Of a DNA stretch of 64,000 bases, positions 38,338-48,094 are shown one piece after another; the first letter of the stretch is position 1; every line of letters begins with the position of its first letter. The notes under the pieces were generated by a model that was given only the letters and a program-made list of their open reading frames with translations, did no database searches and was not told the DNA's origin. Origin of the DNA: Pseudomonadales bacterium (lineage in GTDB: Bacteria > Pseudomonadota > Gammaproteobacteria > Pseudomonadales > Azotimanducaceae); contig JAJDVW010000142.1 in NCBI GenBank assembly GCA_022825925.1, positions 22,696 to 86,695 on the forward strand, read 5' to 3'. The translations under genes and the position numbers were made by a program.

Positions 38338-39501
38338 GTGGCCGACCCTTCCGCCGCGGCGCGCGAGGGAGCAGAAGCCCTCGCCCTGACCCGGGAACTC
38401 ATCCGCCGCGCCTCCGTGACGCCGGACGACGCCGGCTGCCAGGAGTTGATGATCCGGCACCTGACGCCCCTCGGCTTCGAGGTGGAGCGGCTGCCCTTCG
38501 GCGCCGTGACGAACTTCTGGGCACGGCGGGGGACGGACGGTCCGCTCCTCGTCTTCGCCGGACACACGGACGTCGTACCGGCCGGTCCGCTCGAGGCCTG
38601 GACCTCGCCGCCGTTCGAGCCCCACCTCAGGAGCGGCCTCCTGTACGGGCGGGGCGCCGCCGACATGAAGTCGAGCCTCGCGGCCATGCTGGTCGCGACG
38701 CGCCGGTTCGTGACGGATCATCCCGACCATCGGGGATCGATCGCCTTCCTCGTGACCAGCGACGAGGAGGCCGACGCCGTGAACGGGACGGTGAAGGTCG
38801 TCGAGCACCTTCGGGAGCGGGGCACGACCATCGACTGGTGCGTCGTCGGCGAGCCCTCCTCCAGCGAGCGCCTCGGCGACGTCATACGCGTCGGCCGCCG
38901 CGGGTCCCTCAACGGACGCCTCACGGTGCACGGCGTGCAGGGCCACGTCGCGTACCCGGATGCCGCGTCGAACGCCATCCACTCGGTGCTCGGAGCGCTC
39001 GACCGCCTGGCGCGCCGCACCTGGGACGCCGGCAACGCGTCCTTCCCGCCCACCGGCTTCCAGGTCTCGAACATCGCCGCCGGCACCGGCGCGGCGAACG
39101 TCATCCCCGGTACGTTGACGGCGCTGTTCAACTTCCGCTTCAACACCGAGCAGACGGCGGACGCCCTGCGCGCGGAGGTCGAACGGACGCTGCGCGAAGG
39201 CGGCGTGCGGTTCGAGATCGCCTGGCATCTCTCGGGCGCGCCCTTCCTCACGCATCCCGGGTCCCTCACCCGGGCCGTGAGCGACGCGATCCGGGACGAG
39301 GTCGGCCGCGAACCGGAGCACTCGACCGGCGGCGGCACCTCGGACGGACGCTTCATCGCCCCCACCGGAGCGGAGGTCGTGGAACTCGGCCCCATCAACG
39401 CGTCGATCCACAAGGTCGACGAGCACGTCGCCGTCGGCGACATCGACGTCCTGGCGGACATGTACCAGCGCGTGCTGGAGAACCTCCTGGTGCGGGCCTG
39501 A
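38338..39501 (+). CDS. dapE: Succinyl-diaminopimelate desuccinylase
   Basis: DapE hydrolyses N-succinyl-LL-diaminopimelate. The 387-residue metallopeptidase has F-A-G-H-T-D-V-V-P (first metal ligand and catalytic Asp), [10 protein letters not shown], the S-D-E-E-A-D-A segment with catalytic Glu-Glu, and the late [14 protein letters not shown] metal-ligand motif. The start is GTG, 16 bases after dapD, and the gene is followed by gspN after 7 bases, so the three are probably one transcript. Confidence 0.95.
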   Translation: MADPSAAAREGAEALALTRELIRRASVTPDDAGCQELMIRHLTPLGFEVERLPFGAVTNFWARRGTDGPLLVFAGHTDVVPAGPLEAWTSPPFEPHLRSGLLYGRGAADMKSSLAAMLVATRRFVTDHPDHRGSIAFLVTSDEEADAVNGTVKVVEHLRERGTTIDWCVVGEPSSSERLGDVIRVGRRGSLNGRLTVHGVQGHVAYPDAASNAIHSVLGALDRLARRTWDAGNASFPPTGFQVSNIAAGTGAANVIPGTLTALFNFRFNTEQTADALRAEVERTLREGGVRFEIAWHLSGAPFLTHPGSLTRAVSDAIRDEVGREPEHSTGGGTSDGRFIAPTGAEVVELGPINASIHKVDEHVAVGDIDVLADMYQRVLENLLVRA

Positions 39502-39508
39502 AGGGAGC

Positions 39509-40240
39509 GTGCGCGCCAGGCACGTCATCGCGATCGGCGGCGCGGCTTTTTTGGCCGGCGCGGTCTACCTGGCGCCGGCGGGACTCGTGCGCGTCGCCAT
39601 CGGCGACGCGGGGCCGGCGCGCCTGTCGAGCATCGAGGGCCGGCTCTGGGACGGCCGGGCGAGCCTGCTGTTCGACGGGTGGCCGGCCGGCCGGCTGGCC
39701 TGGTCCCTCGACGCGGCCGGCCTGCTCGACGGGCGGCTCCGCTTCGACTGGCGCATCCAGGACCCCGGCTACGACCTCGACGGCCAGGGCGATGTCGGTT
39801 TCGGGGGCACGGCCTTCGATGCGACGGGCCGCATCGGCCCCACGCTCATCGAAACCACGCTCGCACCGTACGACATCGCGGTCGGCGGCGCGCTCGAGAT
39901 CTCCGGTTTCGTGGTCAGGGCTTCTCACGACCTCGTTCCCGAGACGATCGAGGGCAACCTCCACTGGGCGGGCGGCCCCGTGGGATACCGTCTCGCCGGC
40001 CGCGACTTCCGCACGGACCTGCCTCCCCTCGACGGGAGGATCGGCACCGTCGGGGGCGAGCCGGTCCTCACGGTCCACGCCGCCGGCGAGGATGTCCCCC
40101 TCTTCCGCGTCCGGCTGGACCCGCAGGGCTGGGCGCACGTCGGCATCACGCAGCGTTTCACCGAACTGGTCGGCATGCCCTGGCCGGGCGGCGGACCCGC
40201 CGAGGCGGTGGTGATCGAGGTGGCCGAGAAGATCCTGTAG
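39509..40240 (+). CDS. gspN: Type II secretion system protein N
   Basis: This 243-residue protein has an N-terminal membrane anchor (I-A-I-G-G-A-A-F-L-A-G-A-V-Y-L-A), then A-P-A-G-L-V and S-I-E-G-R-L-W-D-G-R-A-S, a segment typical of GspN. The rest is beta-rich. GspN is an accessory inner-membrane part of the type II pathway. It begins with GTG. It is one base-pair step from the dapE end and precedes gspC by 71 bases, supporting the assignment. Confidence 0.82.
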   Translation: MRARHVIAIGGAAFLAGAVYLAPAGLVRVAIGDAGPARLSSIEGRLWDGRASLLFDGWPAGRLAWSLDAAGLLDGRLRFDWRIQDPGYDLDGQGDVGFGGTAFDATGRIGPTLIETTLAPYDIAVGGALEISGFVVRASHDLVPETIEGNLHWAGGPVGYRLAGRDFRTDLPPLDGRIGTVGGEPVLTVHAAGEDVPLFRVRLDPQGWAHVGITQRFTELVGMPWPGGGPAEAVVIEVAEKIL

Positions 40241-40311
40241 CGCCCGCCGCTTCGGTCCCGGCCGAAGTCCCCGTCGGCTACAATGGGCTTCCAAGCGACC
40301 CGGGGTTGGCA

Positions 40312-41214
40312 TTGTTCGATCAGGCCGCGAAACTCGTCGAGCCCGCGCGCGTGCTGACGATCGCAGGGATCGTCGTCGGCATCGCCGTCACGCTCGCCCA
40401 GGGCGCGTGGTTCTTCGCCGTCAGCCCCGATGCCGAGCGGGTCTCCTCCGCGCCGGCGGCCCCGGGGGATGCGGCGCCCGGCGTCGACATCGAGCGCATC
40501 GCCGCGTCGCACCTGTTCGGCCGGCCGGGGTCCCGCGCCGCATCGGCGTCCGCACTGGACAAGACCCCGGACACGAGGCTCAACCTCGTGCTCGCGGCGG
40601 TGTTCGAGGCGAGCGACCCCGATGCCTCCGTGGCGGTCATCGGGACGGGGGGCCGGGCCGCGGAGATCTATCGGGTCGGCGACTCGATTCCGGGCGGGGC
40701 GCGGCTAGCCGAGGTGCACTCCGACCTCGTCGTGATCAGTCGCGGCGGGGTGCGGGAAGCGCTCCGGTTCAACGACCTGCCGCTGACGGCCGGCACGGGG
40801 GGCGCCGGGCAAGAACCCGCGATCGCGCGCCCGACCCCCGAGCGGTCGCTCCCGGACGCCGCGCCCGACGACGCGCCGCGCTACCGCGGCCAGACCGAGA
40901 CCGCGCGCTCGGTGGTCGCCGCCTACCGGACGCGACTGCGGGAGAACCCCGAACAGGCGCTCAGCGACATCGGCCTGCAGGCCGTGTCCCCGTCCGAGAC
41001 CCGGGGTTACCGCGTCGGGTCCCTCGCCCACGCGCCGCAACTGGCGCAGACCGGCCTGCAGGCCGGTGACGTGATCGTCTCGGTCAACGGGCGTCCGGTC
41101 GGCGACGTGCGCAGGGACCGCATGGAGATCGACAACGTCCTCGCCGCCGGGGCCGCCCGGCTCGAAGTCCAGCGCGGCGAGCGCCGCTTCTTCGTGCAGG
41201 CGTCCCTGCGGTAG
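40312..41214 (+). CDS. gspC: Type II secretion system protein C
   Basis: GspC links the inner-membrane platform to the secretin. The about 300-residue product has one N-terminal transmembrane helix (V-L-T-I-A-G-I-V-V-G-I-A), a homology region with I-A-A-S-H-L-F-G, L-N-L-V-L-A-A-V-F and A-E-I-Y-R-V-G-D-S-I-P-G-G-A. A C-terminal PDZ domain has G-Y-R-V-G-S-L and G-L-Q-A-G-D-V-I-V-S-V-N-G. No ATG start fits; TTG at 40312 (or 40306) is assumed. gspD follows after 6 bases. Confidence 0.88.
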   Translation: MFDQAAKLVEPARVLTIAGIVVGIAVTLAQGAWFFAVSPDAERVSSAPAAPGDAAPGVDIERIAASHLFGRPGSRAASASALDKTPDTRLNLVLAAVFEASDPDASVAVIGTGGRAAEIYRVGDSIPGGARLAEVHSDLVVISRGGVREALRFNDLPLTAGTGGAGQEPAIARPTPERSLPDAAPDDAPRYRGQTETARSVVAAYRTRLRENPEQALSDIGLQAVSPSETRGYRVGSLAHAPQLAQTGLQAGDVIVSVNGRPVGDVRRDRMEIDNVLAAGAARLEVQRGERRFFVQASLR

Positions 41215-41220
41215 CAGCCG

Positions 41221-43155
41221 ATGCGACTCCTGCGGGCAGCGTCGATGGCGTGCATCGTCGCCGGCGGATGGCTGGCGACGCCGGTGGCCGACGCCCAGCA
41301 GACCCCGTCCGCCACGGCCGAACCGACGTGGGAGATCAACGCCCGCGATCAGGACATCCGGCAGTTCATCACCCAAGTTTCCCAGATCACCGGACGCCCC
41401 TTCGTCATCGACCCCCGCATCAAGGGCACGGTGACGGTGGTGTCCAACACCGAACTCGACCGCGCCGCCGTGTACGAACTGCTGCTGTCGGTGCTGCGCG
41501 TGCACGGCTTCGGCGCCTACGCGGTCGGCGACGTCGTCCACGTGGTCCAGAACCCCACCCTCGTCAAGCAGACCGGCGGCGGTGACGACGGCCTTTCCGG
41601 CGCGCGGCAGGCCATGGTGACCCAGGTGATCGCGGCGCAGAACGTGGCGGCGGCCGAACTGGTGAAGATCCTCCGGCCGATCATCCCCCAGTACGGACAC
41701 ATCGCCGCCGTCGCCCAGCCCAACGTGGTGATCCTCTCGGACCACGCCGACAACATCGAGCGGCTCATGCGGATCGTCGCGGAGATCGACGTCGCGAACG
41801 AGGAGGAGTTCGTCGTACGGCCGCTGACGTACGAGTGGGTGGCCTCGGTCGTGGCAATCCTGGAGAAGGTCGCCCCGGAGCAGCTCGGAGAGAGCGGGCC
41901 GGGGCCGCAGGTGGTGCAGGTCATCGCGAACGAGCGGAACAACAGCCTCATCCTGCGCGGCAAGTCGCGGCCGTTGGCGGTGATCATGGACCTGGTCGAC
42001 AAGCTCGACGTCCCGGCCACCTCGACCGACGCGGCCCAGGTGATCCGGCTGGCGCACGCCCAGGCCGAGAACGTGGTGACCATCCTGAACGGCCTGTTCA
42101 CCACCGAGGGATCCGAGGAAGGCCAGCACATCAGCATCCAGCCGGACGAGTCGCTGAACGCCATCGTCGCGCGGGCCGATCCCGGCACCATGGGCGAGAT
42201 ACTCGAGTTGATCGGCATGCTCGACGTGCGGCGTACCCAGGTACTGATAGAGGCCGCGATCGCGGAGATCGCGGTGGACGATCTGTTCACCCTGGGCGTC
42301 GAGGTCGCCGGCGCCGATCAACGCGGGCAGTCGGTGCCCGCCTTCAACACCACCCTGAACGGCATCGTGAACGCGCTGTTGGCCGGCGCGCTGCCCGAGG
42401 GCGCCACGTCGGTGGACGGCGTCGGCCTCGTCACCAGCACGTCGACCCCCGGTGTCGCCGTGGCGAAGGTCGACCCGGACGGCATCTCGTTCGGGGCCGT
42501 GCTGAACGCCCTCGCGACCAACGTCGCCGCCGACCTCCTGTCCGCCCCGAGCGTGCTGACGCTCGACAACGAGGAGGCGAAGAACCTCGTCGGCCAGAAC
42601 GTCCCTTTCCGGTCCGGCTCATTCACGACGACCGCCGACGGCATCAGCAACCCCTTCAGCACGGTCCAGCGTCAGGACATCGGCATCACGCTGACGGTGA
42701 CGCCGCACATTCACGAAGGCAGGTCCGTACGGCTCGAGGTGTTGCTGACGGTGGAAAATCTGGTCGACTCCGGCCTCGGCGCGAGCGGCGGCGGGCTCGA
42801 AGCGGCGGACCTCATCACGCAGAAACGGGAGATCGACACGACCGTCCTGGCGGACGACGGCCAGACGATCGTGCTGGGAGGCCTCATCCAGGACGACATC
42901 CGCGAGTCGCGGCGCAAGGTCCCGCTGCTCGGCGATGTCCCCGCCGTCGGCCGGCTGTTCCGCAGCAGCCGCGAAACCCGGGCGAAGCGCAACCTGCTCG
43001 TCTTCCTGCGGCCCACGGTGCTGCGCAGCGAGGGCGACGTCCAGGTGACCACGGACCGGCTGTACGACCGCATCCGCGAGTTCCAGCTGGAGGCCCGGCC
43101 CGAAGGCGGCGTCCGGGCGCCGGAAGACCTCTACGAGGGGCGCGGGAACGGGTAG
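41221..43155 (+). CDS. gspD: Type II secretion system secretin GspD
   Basis: GspD forms the outer-membrane channel. The 644-residue protein has a signal peptide ending near V-A-D-A-Q-Q and an N0 domain with R-Q-F-I-T-Q-V-S. Repeated N1-N3 domains follow with I-I-P-Q-Y-G-H and A-N-E-R-N-N-S-L-I-L-R-G. The C-terminal secretin domain holds V-L-I-E-A-A-I-A-E-I, L-S-A-P-S-V-L-T-L-D-N, G-I-T-L-T-V-T-P-H-I and V-L-G-G-L-I-Q-D-D. The rest of the pathway (GspE-M) is not in the window. Confidence 0.95.
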   Translation: MRLLRAASMACIVAGGWLATPVADAQQTPSATAEPTWEINARDQDIRQFITQVSQITGRPFVIDPRIKGTVTVVSNTELDRAAVYELLLSVLRVHGFGAYAVGDVVHVVQNPTLVKQTGGGDDGLSGARQAMVTQVIAAQNVAAAELVKILRPIIPQYGHIAAVAQPNVVILSDHADNIERLMRIVAEIDVANEEEFVVRPLTYEWVASVVAILEKVAPEQLGESGPGPQVVQVIANERNNSLILRGKSRPLAVIMDLVDKLDVPATSTDAAQVIRLAHAQAENVVTILNGLFTTEGSEEGQHISIQPDESLNAIVARADPGTMGEILELIGMLDVRRTQVLIEAAIAEIAVDDLFTLGVEVAGADQRGQSVPAFNTTLNGIVNALLAGALPEGATSVDGVGLVTSTSTPGVAVAKVDPDGISFGAVLNALATNVAADLLSAPSVLTLDNEEAKNLVGQNVPFRSGSFTTTADGISNPFSTVQRQDIGITLTVTPHIHEGRSVRLEVLLTVENLVDSGLGASGGGLEAADLITQKREIDTTVLADDGQTIVLGGLIQDDIRESRRKVPLLGDVPAVGRLFRSSRETRAKRNLLVFLRPTVLRSEGDVQVTTDRLYDRIREFQLEARPEGGVRAPEDLYEGRGNG

Positions 43156-43171
43156 CAAGGCACGGCATGGG

Positions 43172-45559
43172 GTGAAGGCCTTTCGACGGCTGGTCTTCCG
43201 CGTCTGCCGCGCGATCGTGCGCTGGCTGACGCGGCCCGAAGCGTTCGGCATGGACGCGATCGGGGAGGCGCCCGTCTACGTGCTCGACCACCGTTCCCTG
43301 ACGGACCTCCTGGTCCTCGACATCCTGACCGAACGCGCGGGCCTCCCCCGCCCCACCGACCCCTTCGTGGCCGGGGGCGCGGACGAGGCGCGTCGTTTCT
43401 TCTGCCTGAACCGCGGCGCCGGCATCGGACGCCGCCACACCATGCGCAGCTACTCCGAGCGCATGCTGCGCCTCCAGCGCTGGCTGCTCGACGAACCCGA
43501 GGCGCGGGCGACCCTCGTGCCCGTGTCCGTCTTCTGGGGCCGCGCCGCGAACAAGGACCGCTCGTTCCTGCGCTCGCTGTTCTCCGACGACTGGTCGATG
43601 TCGTCGCGGTTCCGGCGCTTCCTCGGACTGTTCTTCAATCGCACCGACATCGTCGCCCGGTTCGGGGCCCCCCTGCCGTGGCACGAGATCGTCGACGCTG
43701 GCCTCGACCAGAACCGCATGACGCGGCGCACCGCCCGCCTCCTGCGCGTGAAGTTCCGCAATCAGCGCACCGCCACCCTGGGGCCCGACCTCTCCCATCG
43801 CCGCACGCTGGTGGATCTGGTGCTGGCCAGCCGCGCCGTGCGCGCGGTGATCGAGGAGGACGCGGAGGCGGAGCAGGCGGAGACGCGCCGGCTGGCCCGG
43901 CGCCACGCCGACTCGATCGCTTCGGACATGTCCTACCCGGCCGTCCGTTTCCTCAACCGCGTGCTGACCTGGTTCTGGAACCGGATCTACGCCGGCATCG
44001 ACGTGCGCGGCATCGAGGGCGTGGCCGCGGTGGCCGACACCCACACGCTCGTCTACGCGCCGAGCCACCGGTCCCACGTGGATTACCTGCTGCTGTCCTA
44101 TGTCCTGTTCCATCGCGGGTTCATGATTCCCCACATCGCCGCCGGCGAGAACATGAACATCCCCGTCGCCGGGGGCATCCTCCGGCGCGGCGGCGCGTTC
44201 TTCATGCGCCGGGCCTTCCACGACGACAGGCTGTACACGGCGATCTTCAGCGAGTACGTCTACCAGGTGCTGCGCCGCGGGCACTCGGTGGAGTACTTCG
44301 TCGAGGGCGGTCGATCTCGCACGGGGCGGCTCCTCCGTCCCCGGACGGGGCTCCTGCGCATGACCCTCGAGAGCGCGCGCCGGGGCGTGCCCCGTCCGAT
44401 CGCGATCGTGCCGGTGTACATCGGTTACGAGAAGGTCGTCGAGGCCGGCAGCTATCTGCGCGAACTGCGCGGTGCGACCAAGCGCCGCGAGTCGATGCGC
44501 GGCGTCCTGCGGGGCCTGCGGCTCACGCGCCAGTCCTTCGGCCGTGTCGCGATCGACTTCGGCGAACCGATCGAACTCGGCGACTACGCGGACGCGCGCG
44601 AAGACCGGAGCGCGGACCTCGGCCGCGAGACGCTGGTCCGCGTCAACGCCGCGGCGTCGGTGAACCCGGTCAACCTGGTGGCCCTCGCGACCCTGTCCAT
44701 GCCGAGGCAGGCCATGGACGAACGGCTGCTCACGGAGCAGATCGACTGCCTGCGGACCCTGCTCGCAGCGGACCCGACGCGATGCCGGCACCACGTGACC
44801 GACCTGCCCGCCGCCGAGATCGTCGTGGCGGTCGAAACCCTCGGGTTCCTGCAGCGGGACCGCCGCGCCTTCGGCGACATCCTCGGCCACGACCGCCCCA
44901 CGGCCGTCCTCATGACCTGGTACCGGAACAACGTGCTGCACGTGTTCGCGGCACCCTCCCTGGTGGCATGCCTCCTCGTCAACCGCCGCCGCAGCGCCCG
45001 GGCCGCGGACCTCGCCCGCTACTTCGAGACCGTCTTTCCCTTCGTACGCCAGGAACTCCTGCTGCCCGAACCGCCCCCGGACTCGGTGCAGTGGTGGCTC
45101 GACCGCCTGGTGTCGGCCGGGCTCGTCCTCGAGCGCGACGGCGGCCTCTACGCGGCGCCCCCGCCGGAGGCGCCCGAGCGGTTCCGTCTGAAGATGCTCG
45201 CAAACATCCTCCGCGAGACCATCGAGCGGTACTACATCGTCGGCGTCGTCCTCGCCGCGGCCGGCCCCATGACTCGGGCAGAACTCGAAACGCAGTGCGG
45301 CGTCCTCGCGGCGCGCATGTCGAAGCTGCACGGCATCGACTCGCCCGAGTTCTCCGACCGGGGGCTGTTCCGCCAGTTCATCGACGCCCTGGTGGCGCGG
45401 GGCGCCGTCACGAGCGAAGCGGGGCGCCTGCGTCCCGCTCCGGTGGTGGCGGCCGTCGTGCGGGCGGCCCGCCAGGTGATCGACGACGAGTTCCGCCAGG
45501 CGGTCGCGCTGTTCGCCGCGGAAGCCACGTACGCGGCCGGTCAGGCCGACGGTCGGTAG
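43172..45559 (+). CDS. plsB: Glycerol-3-phosphate acyltransferase PlsB
   Basis: PlsB acylates the sn-1 position of glycerol 3-phosphate, the first step of phospholipid synthesis at the inner membrane. The 795-residue product is standard length. The four acyltransferase blocks are visible: S-H-R-S-H-V-D-Y-L (HxxxxD, residue about 299), G-G-A-F-F-M-R-R, E-G-G-R-S-R-T-G and V-P-V-Y-I-G-Y-E-K. The start is GTG, in a GspD-to-PlsB gap of 16 bases. Its last 19 bases overlap the end of convergent rsmJ. Confidence 0.95.
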   Translation: MKAFRRLVFRVCRAIVRWLTRPEAFGMDAIGEAPVYVLDHRSLTDLLVLDILTERAGLPRPTDPFVAGGADEARRFFCLNRGAGIGRRHTMRSYSERMLRLQRWLLDEPEARATLVPVSVFWGRAANKDRSFLRSLFSDDWSMSSRFRRFLGLFFNRTDIVARFGAPLPWHEIVDAGLDQNRMTRRTARLLRVKFRNQRTATLGPDLSHRRTLVDLVLASRAVRAVIEEDAEAEQAETRRLARRHADSIASDMSYPAVRFLNRVLTWFWNRIYAGIDVRGIEGVAAVADTHTLVYAPSHRSHVDYLLLSYVLFHRGFMIPHIAAGENMNIPVAGGILRRGGAFFMRRAFHDDRLYTAIFSEYVYQVLRRGHSVEYFVEGGRSRTGRLLRPRTGLLRMTLESARRGVPRPIAIVPVYIGYEKVVEAGSYLRELRGATKRRESMRGVLRGLRLTRQSFGRVAIDFGEPIELGDYADAREDRSADLGRETLVRVNAAASVNPVNLVALATLSMPRQAMDERLLTEQIDCLRTLLAADPTRCRHHVTDLPAAEIVVAVETLGFLQRDRRAFGDILGHDRPTAVLMTWYRNNVLHVFAAPSLVACLLVNRRRSARAADLARYFETVFPFVRQELLLPEPPPDSVQWWLDRLVSAGLVLERDGGLYAAPPPEAPERFRLKMLANILRETIERYYIVGVVLAAAGPMTRAELETQCGVLAARMSKLHGIDSPEFSDRGLFRQFIDALVARGAVTSEAGRLRPAPVVAAVVRAARQVIDDEFRQAVALFAAEATYAAGQADGR

Positions 45560-46242
45560 ACGTCGAACCGCACCGTACGAGCGGGGATCCGCCAGTCCGG
45601 TACACCCACGGCGGGCGCATGCGCATGCCGCTTCATCACCACCCGATCCCGCGCGTGCCGGCGCGCCAGGACGAGAATCTCTCCGAGGTCGGGGGCGTCC
45701 CGGCCCACGAGGTCGCGCAGGACCTGCATCGGCCTCGCTGGCAGGGCGGTCTTGCGGCGCGGTTCGAACATGGGATCGAGGTACACGACGTCGAATCCCG
45801 ACGGGATGAGTCGACGCGCATCCCGGAACTCCACCTGGACGTGCGGCGCGCAACCCTCGAGCAGGTCGACCAGCATCGCGAAGACCAACGGGTGGGACTC
45901 GGTCATGGTCACCGCGCAACCCGCGGCGGCAAGCACCAGACCGTCAGCGCCCCAGCCCGCCATCGCATCCAGGACGGTCAGGCCCGGCCGGGCTCCGCAA
46001 GCGCGCGCAATGGCATTGGGACCCCTACTCCTGGTAGCCGGCGGCGGACCGGGCTGGAAGGGCGCCTCCCCCCCTGCGTTGCGCAAGACGAGGCCGTCCC
46101 GATCCAGGCCGAGATACCACCCGGCCGACGGTGGTTGCGCGGCGGTCGGCGCGAATCCCTCGGACAGGAGGCGGTCGGGAAGCACCTGACCCGGCTCGAC
46201 GAACACGCGCGCGGCCCGCGCCGCCGGGTCCGCGGGCGGCAT
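45541..46242 (-). CDS. rsmJ: 16S rRNA (guanine-1516-N2) methyltransferase RsmJ
   Basis: RsmJ methylates G1516 of 16S rRNA. The 233-residue class I methyltransferase has V-L-D-A-M-A-G-W-G-A-D-G-L-V-L-A (SAM motif) and the diagnostic V-V-Y-L-D-P-M-F-E-P-R-R-K-T-A-L. It ends with V-D-W-R-I-P-like strand sequence. The start overlaps the tsaB stop by one base (TGATG), so the two genes are co-translated. A Pro/Ala-rich N-terminal segment of about 40 residues precedes the catalytic domain. Confidence 0.9.
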   Translation of the reverse strand: MPPADPAARAARVFVEPGQVLPDRLLSEGFAPTAAQPPSAGWYLGLDRDGLVLRNAGGEAPFQPGPPPATRSRGPNAIARACGARPGLTVLDAMAGWGADGLVLAAAGCAVTMTESHPLVFAMLVDLLEGCAPHVQVEFRDARRLIPSGFDVVYLDPMFEPRRKTALPARPMQVLRDLVGRDAPDLGEILVLARRHARDRVVMKRHAHAPAVGVPDWRIPARTVRFDVYRPSA

Positions 46243-46841
46243 CAGGACATCTTCCTCCACGGCGAGTCGCCCGCGACATAGAACGGTATGGCCTCCGCGG
46301 CATCGAGCCTCGGCATCCCCTCGGCGAGCTCCGCGAGGACCGCGGCGCGCAGCCGCTCCTCCCGATCCGCGACGAGCCAGCCGCCGGGCGCCCGCGGGAC
46401 GGCATCGCTCGGCACCAGTTCGTCGAACGCCTCGCAGGCCACGGCGCCGCCCTCGAACGCGTACCGCGCGGCGTACACCCATCCCGCGCGGGAGGGCCGC
46501 ACCGTGACCACGCCCGGCGCGTCGCTCCGGCGGCGGACCTGCTCGGCCACGAGCGCCGAGGTCGGGACCCGGACCACGGGCACGCCGCCTCCGAGGGCGA
46601 TTCCCTGCGCGACCGCGGCCCCGATACGCACGCCGGTGAAGGACCCCGGACCGGCGGAGAACGCGACGGCGTCGAGCTCGCGCGGGCGCGCGCCGGCGGA
46701 CGCCAGCAGCGTGTCGATCATCTCGAGCACGAGGGCGTTGTGCCGCCGCGGTGCGACACGCGTGTCCTCGCGCAGGCGCGCTCCGTCGGCAAGCGCTACC
46801 GAGCACGCGGCGCCGGTGGTCTCGATGGCTAAAATGGGCAT
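46242..46841 (-). CDS. tsaB: tRNA threonylcarbamoyladenosine biosynthesis protein TsaB
   Basis: TsaB partners with TsaD to put threonylcarbamoyl on A37 of tRNAs reading ANN codons. The 199-residue product starts with I-L-A-I-E-T-T-G-A-A-C-S-V-A-L and has H-N-A-L-V-L-E-M-I. It also has the F-S-A-G-P-G-S-F-T-G-V-R-I-G motif and then A-Q-G-I-A-L-G. It lacks the full metal-binding motif of TsaD, as expected. The ATG lies 8 bases inside the divergent moeA gene, so the two promoters must lie within coding sequence. Confidence 0.93.
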   Translation of the reverse strand: MPILAIETTGAACSVALADGARLREDTRVAPRRHNALVLEMIDTLLASAGARPRELDAVAFSAGPGSFTGVRIGAAVAQGIALGGGVPVVRVPTSALVAEQVRRRSDAPGVVTVRPSRAGWVYAARYAFEGGAVACEAFDELVPSDAVPRAPGGWLVADREERLRAAVLAELAEGMPRLDAAEAIPFYVAGDSPWRKMS

Positions 46842-48063
46842 CGTGCTGAACCCCGAAGAAGCTTATCGGAAACTGATCGCGTCGATCGAACCGCTCGACG
46901 GCGCCGAGACGGTGGAGACGCGCGACGCCCTTGGGCGGTTCGCGGCCGAGGACATCGTCGCCCCGGTCGACCTGCCGCCGTTCGATGCGTCCGCCATGGA
47001 CGGCTACGCGGTGGCGGCGCGCGACCTCGACGTCGCCGCGCCGTTCGAGATGCGGGTCATCGGCGCGAGCGTGGCCGGCGGCCCGTCGGACATCCGCGTC
47101 GGGGGCCGGGACGCGGTACGCATCCTCACCGGCGCCGTACTCCCGGAGGGCGCCGATGCCATCGTCCTGCAGGAAGACACTGAACGGCATGGCGACACGA
47201 TCGTCGTCACCGAGCGTCCACGTCCCGGACGGCACGTGCGCACCCGGGGCCACGACATCGCGCGCGGCGAACGGGTGGTCGCCGCCGGCACCCGCCTCGA
47301 CGCCTATCGGCTGAGCTGGCTCACCGCGTGCGGCATCGGGCGCGTCGCCGTCAGGCCCCGCGTACGCGTCGCGGTCTTCGCGACGGGTGACGAACTCGTC
47401 GAGGTCGGCGAGACGCTCGGCCCGGGCCAGATCTACGAGTCCAACCGGTTCGCACTGGCGCGGCTGATGTCCGACCTGCCGGTCGAGGTCCTCGACCTCG
47501 GCCGGCTGCCCGACGACCGCGAAGCGACGCGCGCCGCCCTCGCCCGCGCGGCGGACGACGCGGACGTCGTCGTCACGAGCGGCGGAGTCTCCGTGGGCGA
47601 CGCGGACTACGTGCGCGACGCCGTGCTCGAGGTCGGGCAACTCGACTTCTGGAAGATCGCGCTCAAGCCCGGCAAGCCCCTCGCCGTCGGCAGGATCGGG
47701 CGCGCCGACTTCTTCGGCCTGCCGGGCAACCCGGTGTCCACGATCGTCACCTTCCTGCTGTTCGTCGTGCCCGCCATCGTCCGGCGCGGCGGCGGCGTCC
47801 CGGAGCCGCCGATGCGCCTGCGCGCGCGGATCGCCCACGACGTGCGTCACACCCTCGGACGTCGGGAGTACCAGCGCGGGATCGTCACCGACCGGGACGG
47901 AGAACTCGTCGTCGCGGCGACCGGCGACCAGAGCTCGAACCGCCTCGCGACGTTCGACGGCGCCAACTGCCTGATCGAGGTCCCCGGGGACCGGGGAGAC
48001 CTGGCAGCGGACGAAGCCGTGTCGATCGTGCTGCTGGAACGGGGGAGCGGGCGCCTGTTCTAA
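46834..48063 (+). CDS. moeA: Molybdopterin molybdenumtransferase MoeA
   Basis: MoeA inserts molybdate into adenylylated molybdopterin. The 409-residue product has P-P-F-D-A-S-A-M-D-G-Y-A-V, then G-A-V-L-P-E-G-A-D-A-I-V, V-A-V-F-A-T-G-D-E-L-V, V-T-S-G-G-V-S-V-G-D-A-D-Y and F-G-L-P-G-N-P-V-S-T. Start at ATG 46834 is assumed; GTG at 46843 is also possible and would end the overlap with tsaB. No mobA or moaA gene is nearby. It converges with adk with a 31-base gap. Confidence 0.95.
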   Translation: MGIVLNPEEAYRKLIASIEPLDGAETVETRDALGRFAAEDIVAPVDLPPFDASAMDGYAVAARDLDVAAPFEMRVIGASVAGGPSDIRVGGRDAVRILTGAVLPEGADAIVLQEDTERHGDTIVVTERPRPGRHVRTRGHDIARGERVVAAGTRLDAYRLSWLTACGIGRVAVRPRVRVAVFATGDELVEVGETLGPGQIYESNRFALARLMSDLPVEVLDLGRLPDDREATRAALARAADDADVVVTSGGVSVGDADYVRDAVLEVGQLDFWKIALKPGKPLAVGRIGRADFFGLPGNPVSTIVTFLLFVVPAIVRRGGGVPEPPMRLRARIAHDVRHTLGRREYQRGIVTDRDGELVVAATGDQSSNRLATFDGANCLIEVPGDRGDLAADEAVSIVLLERGSGRLF

Positions 48064-48094
48064 CGCCGTTCCGACCCAGGACAACAGGCGAGGG

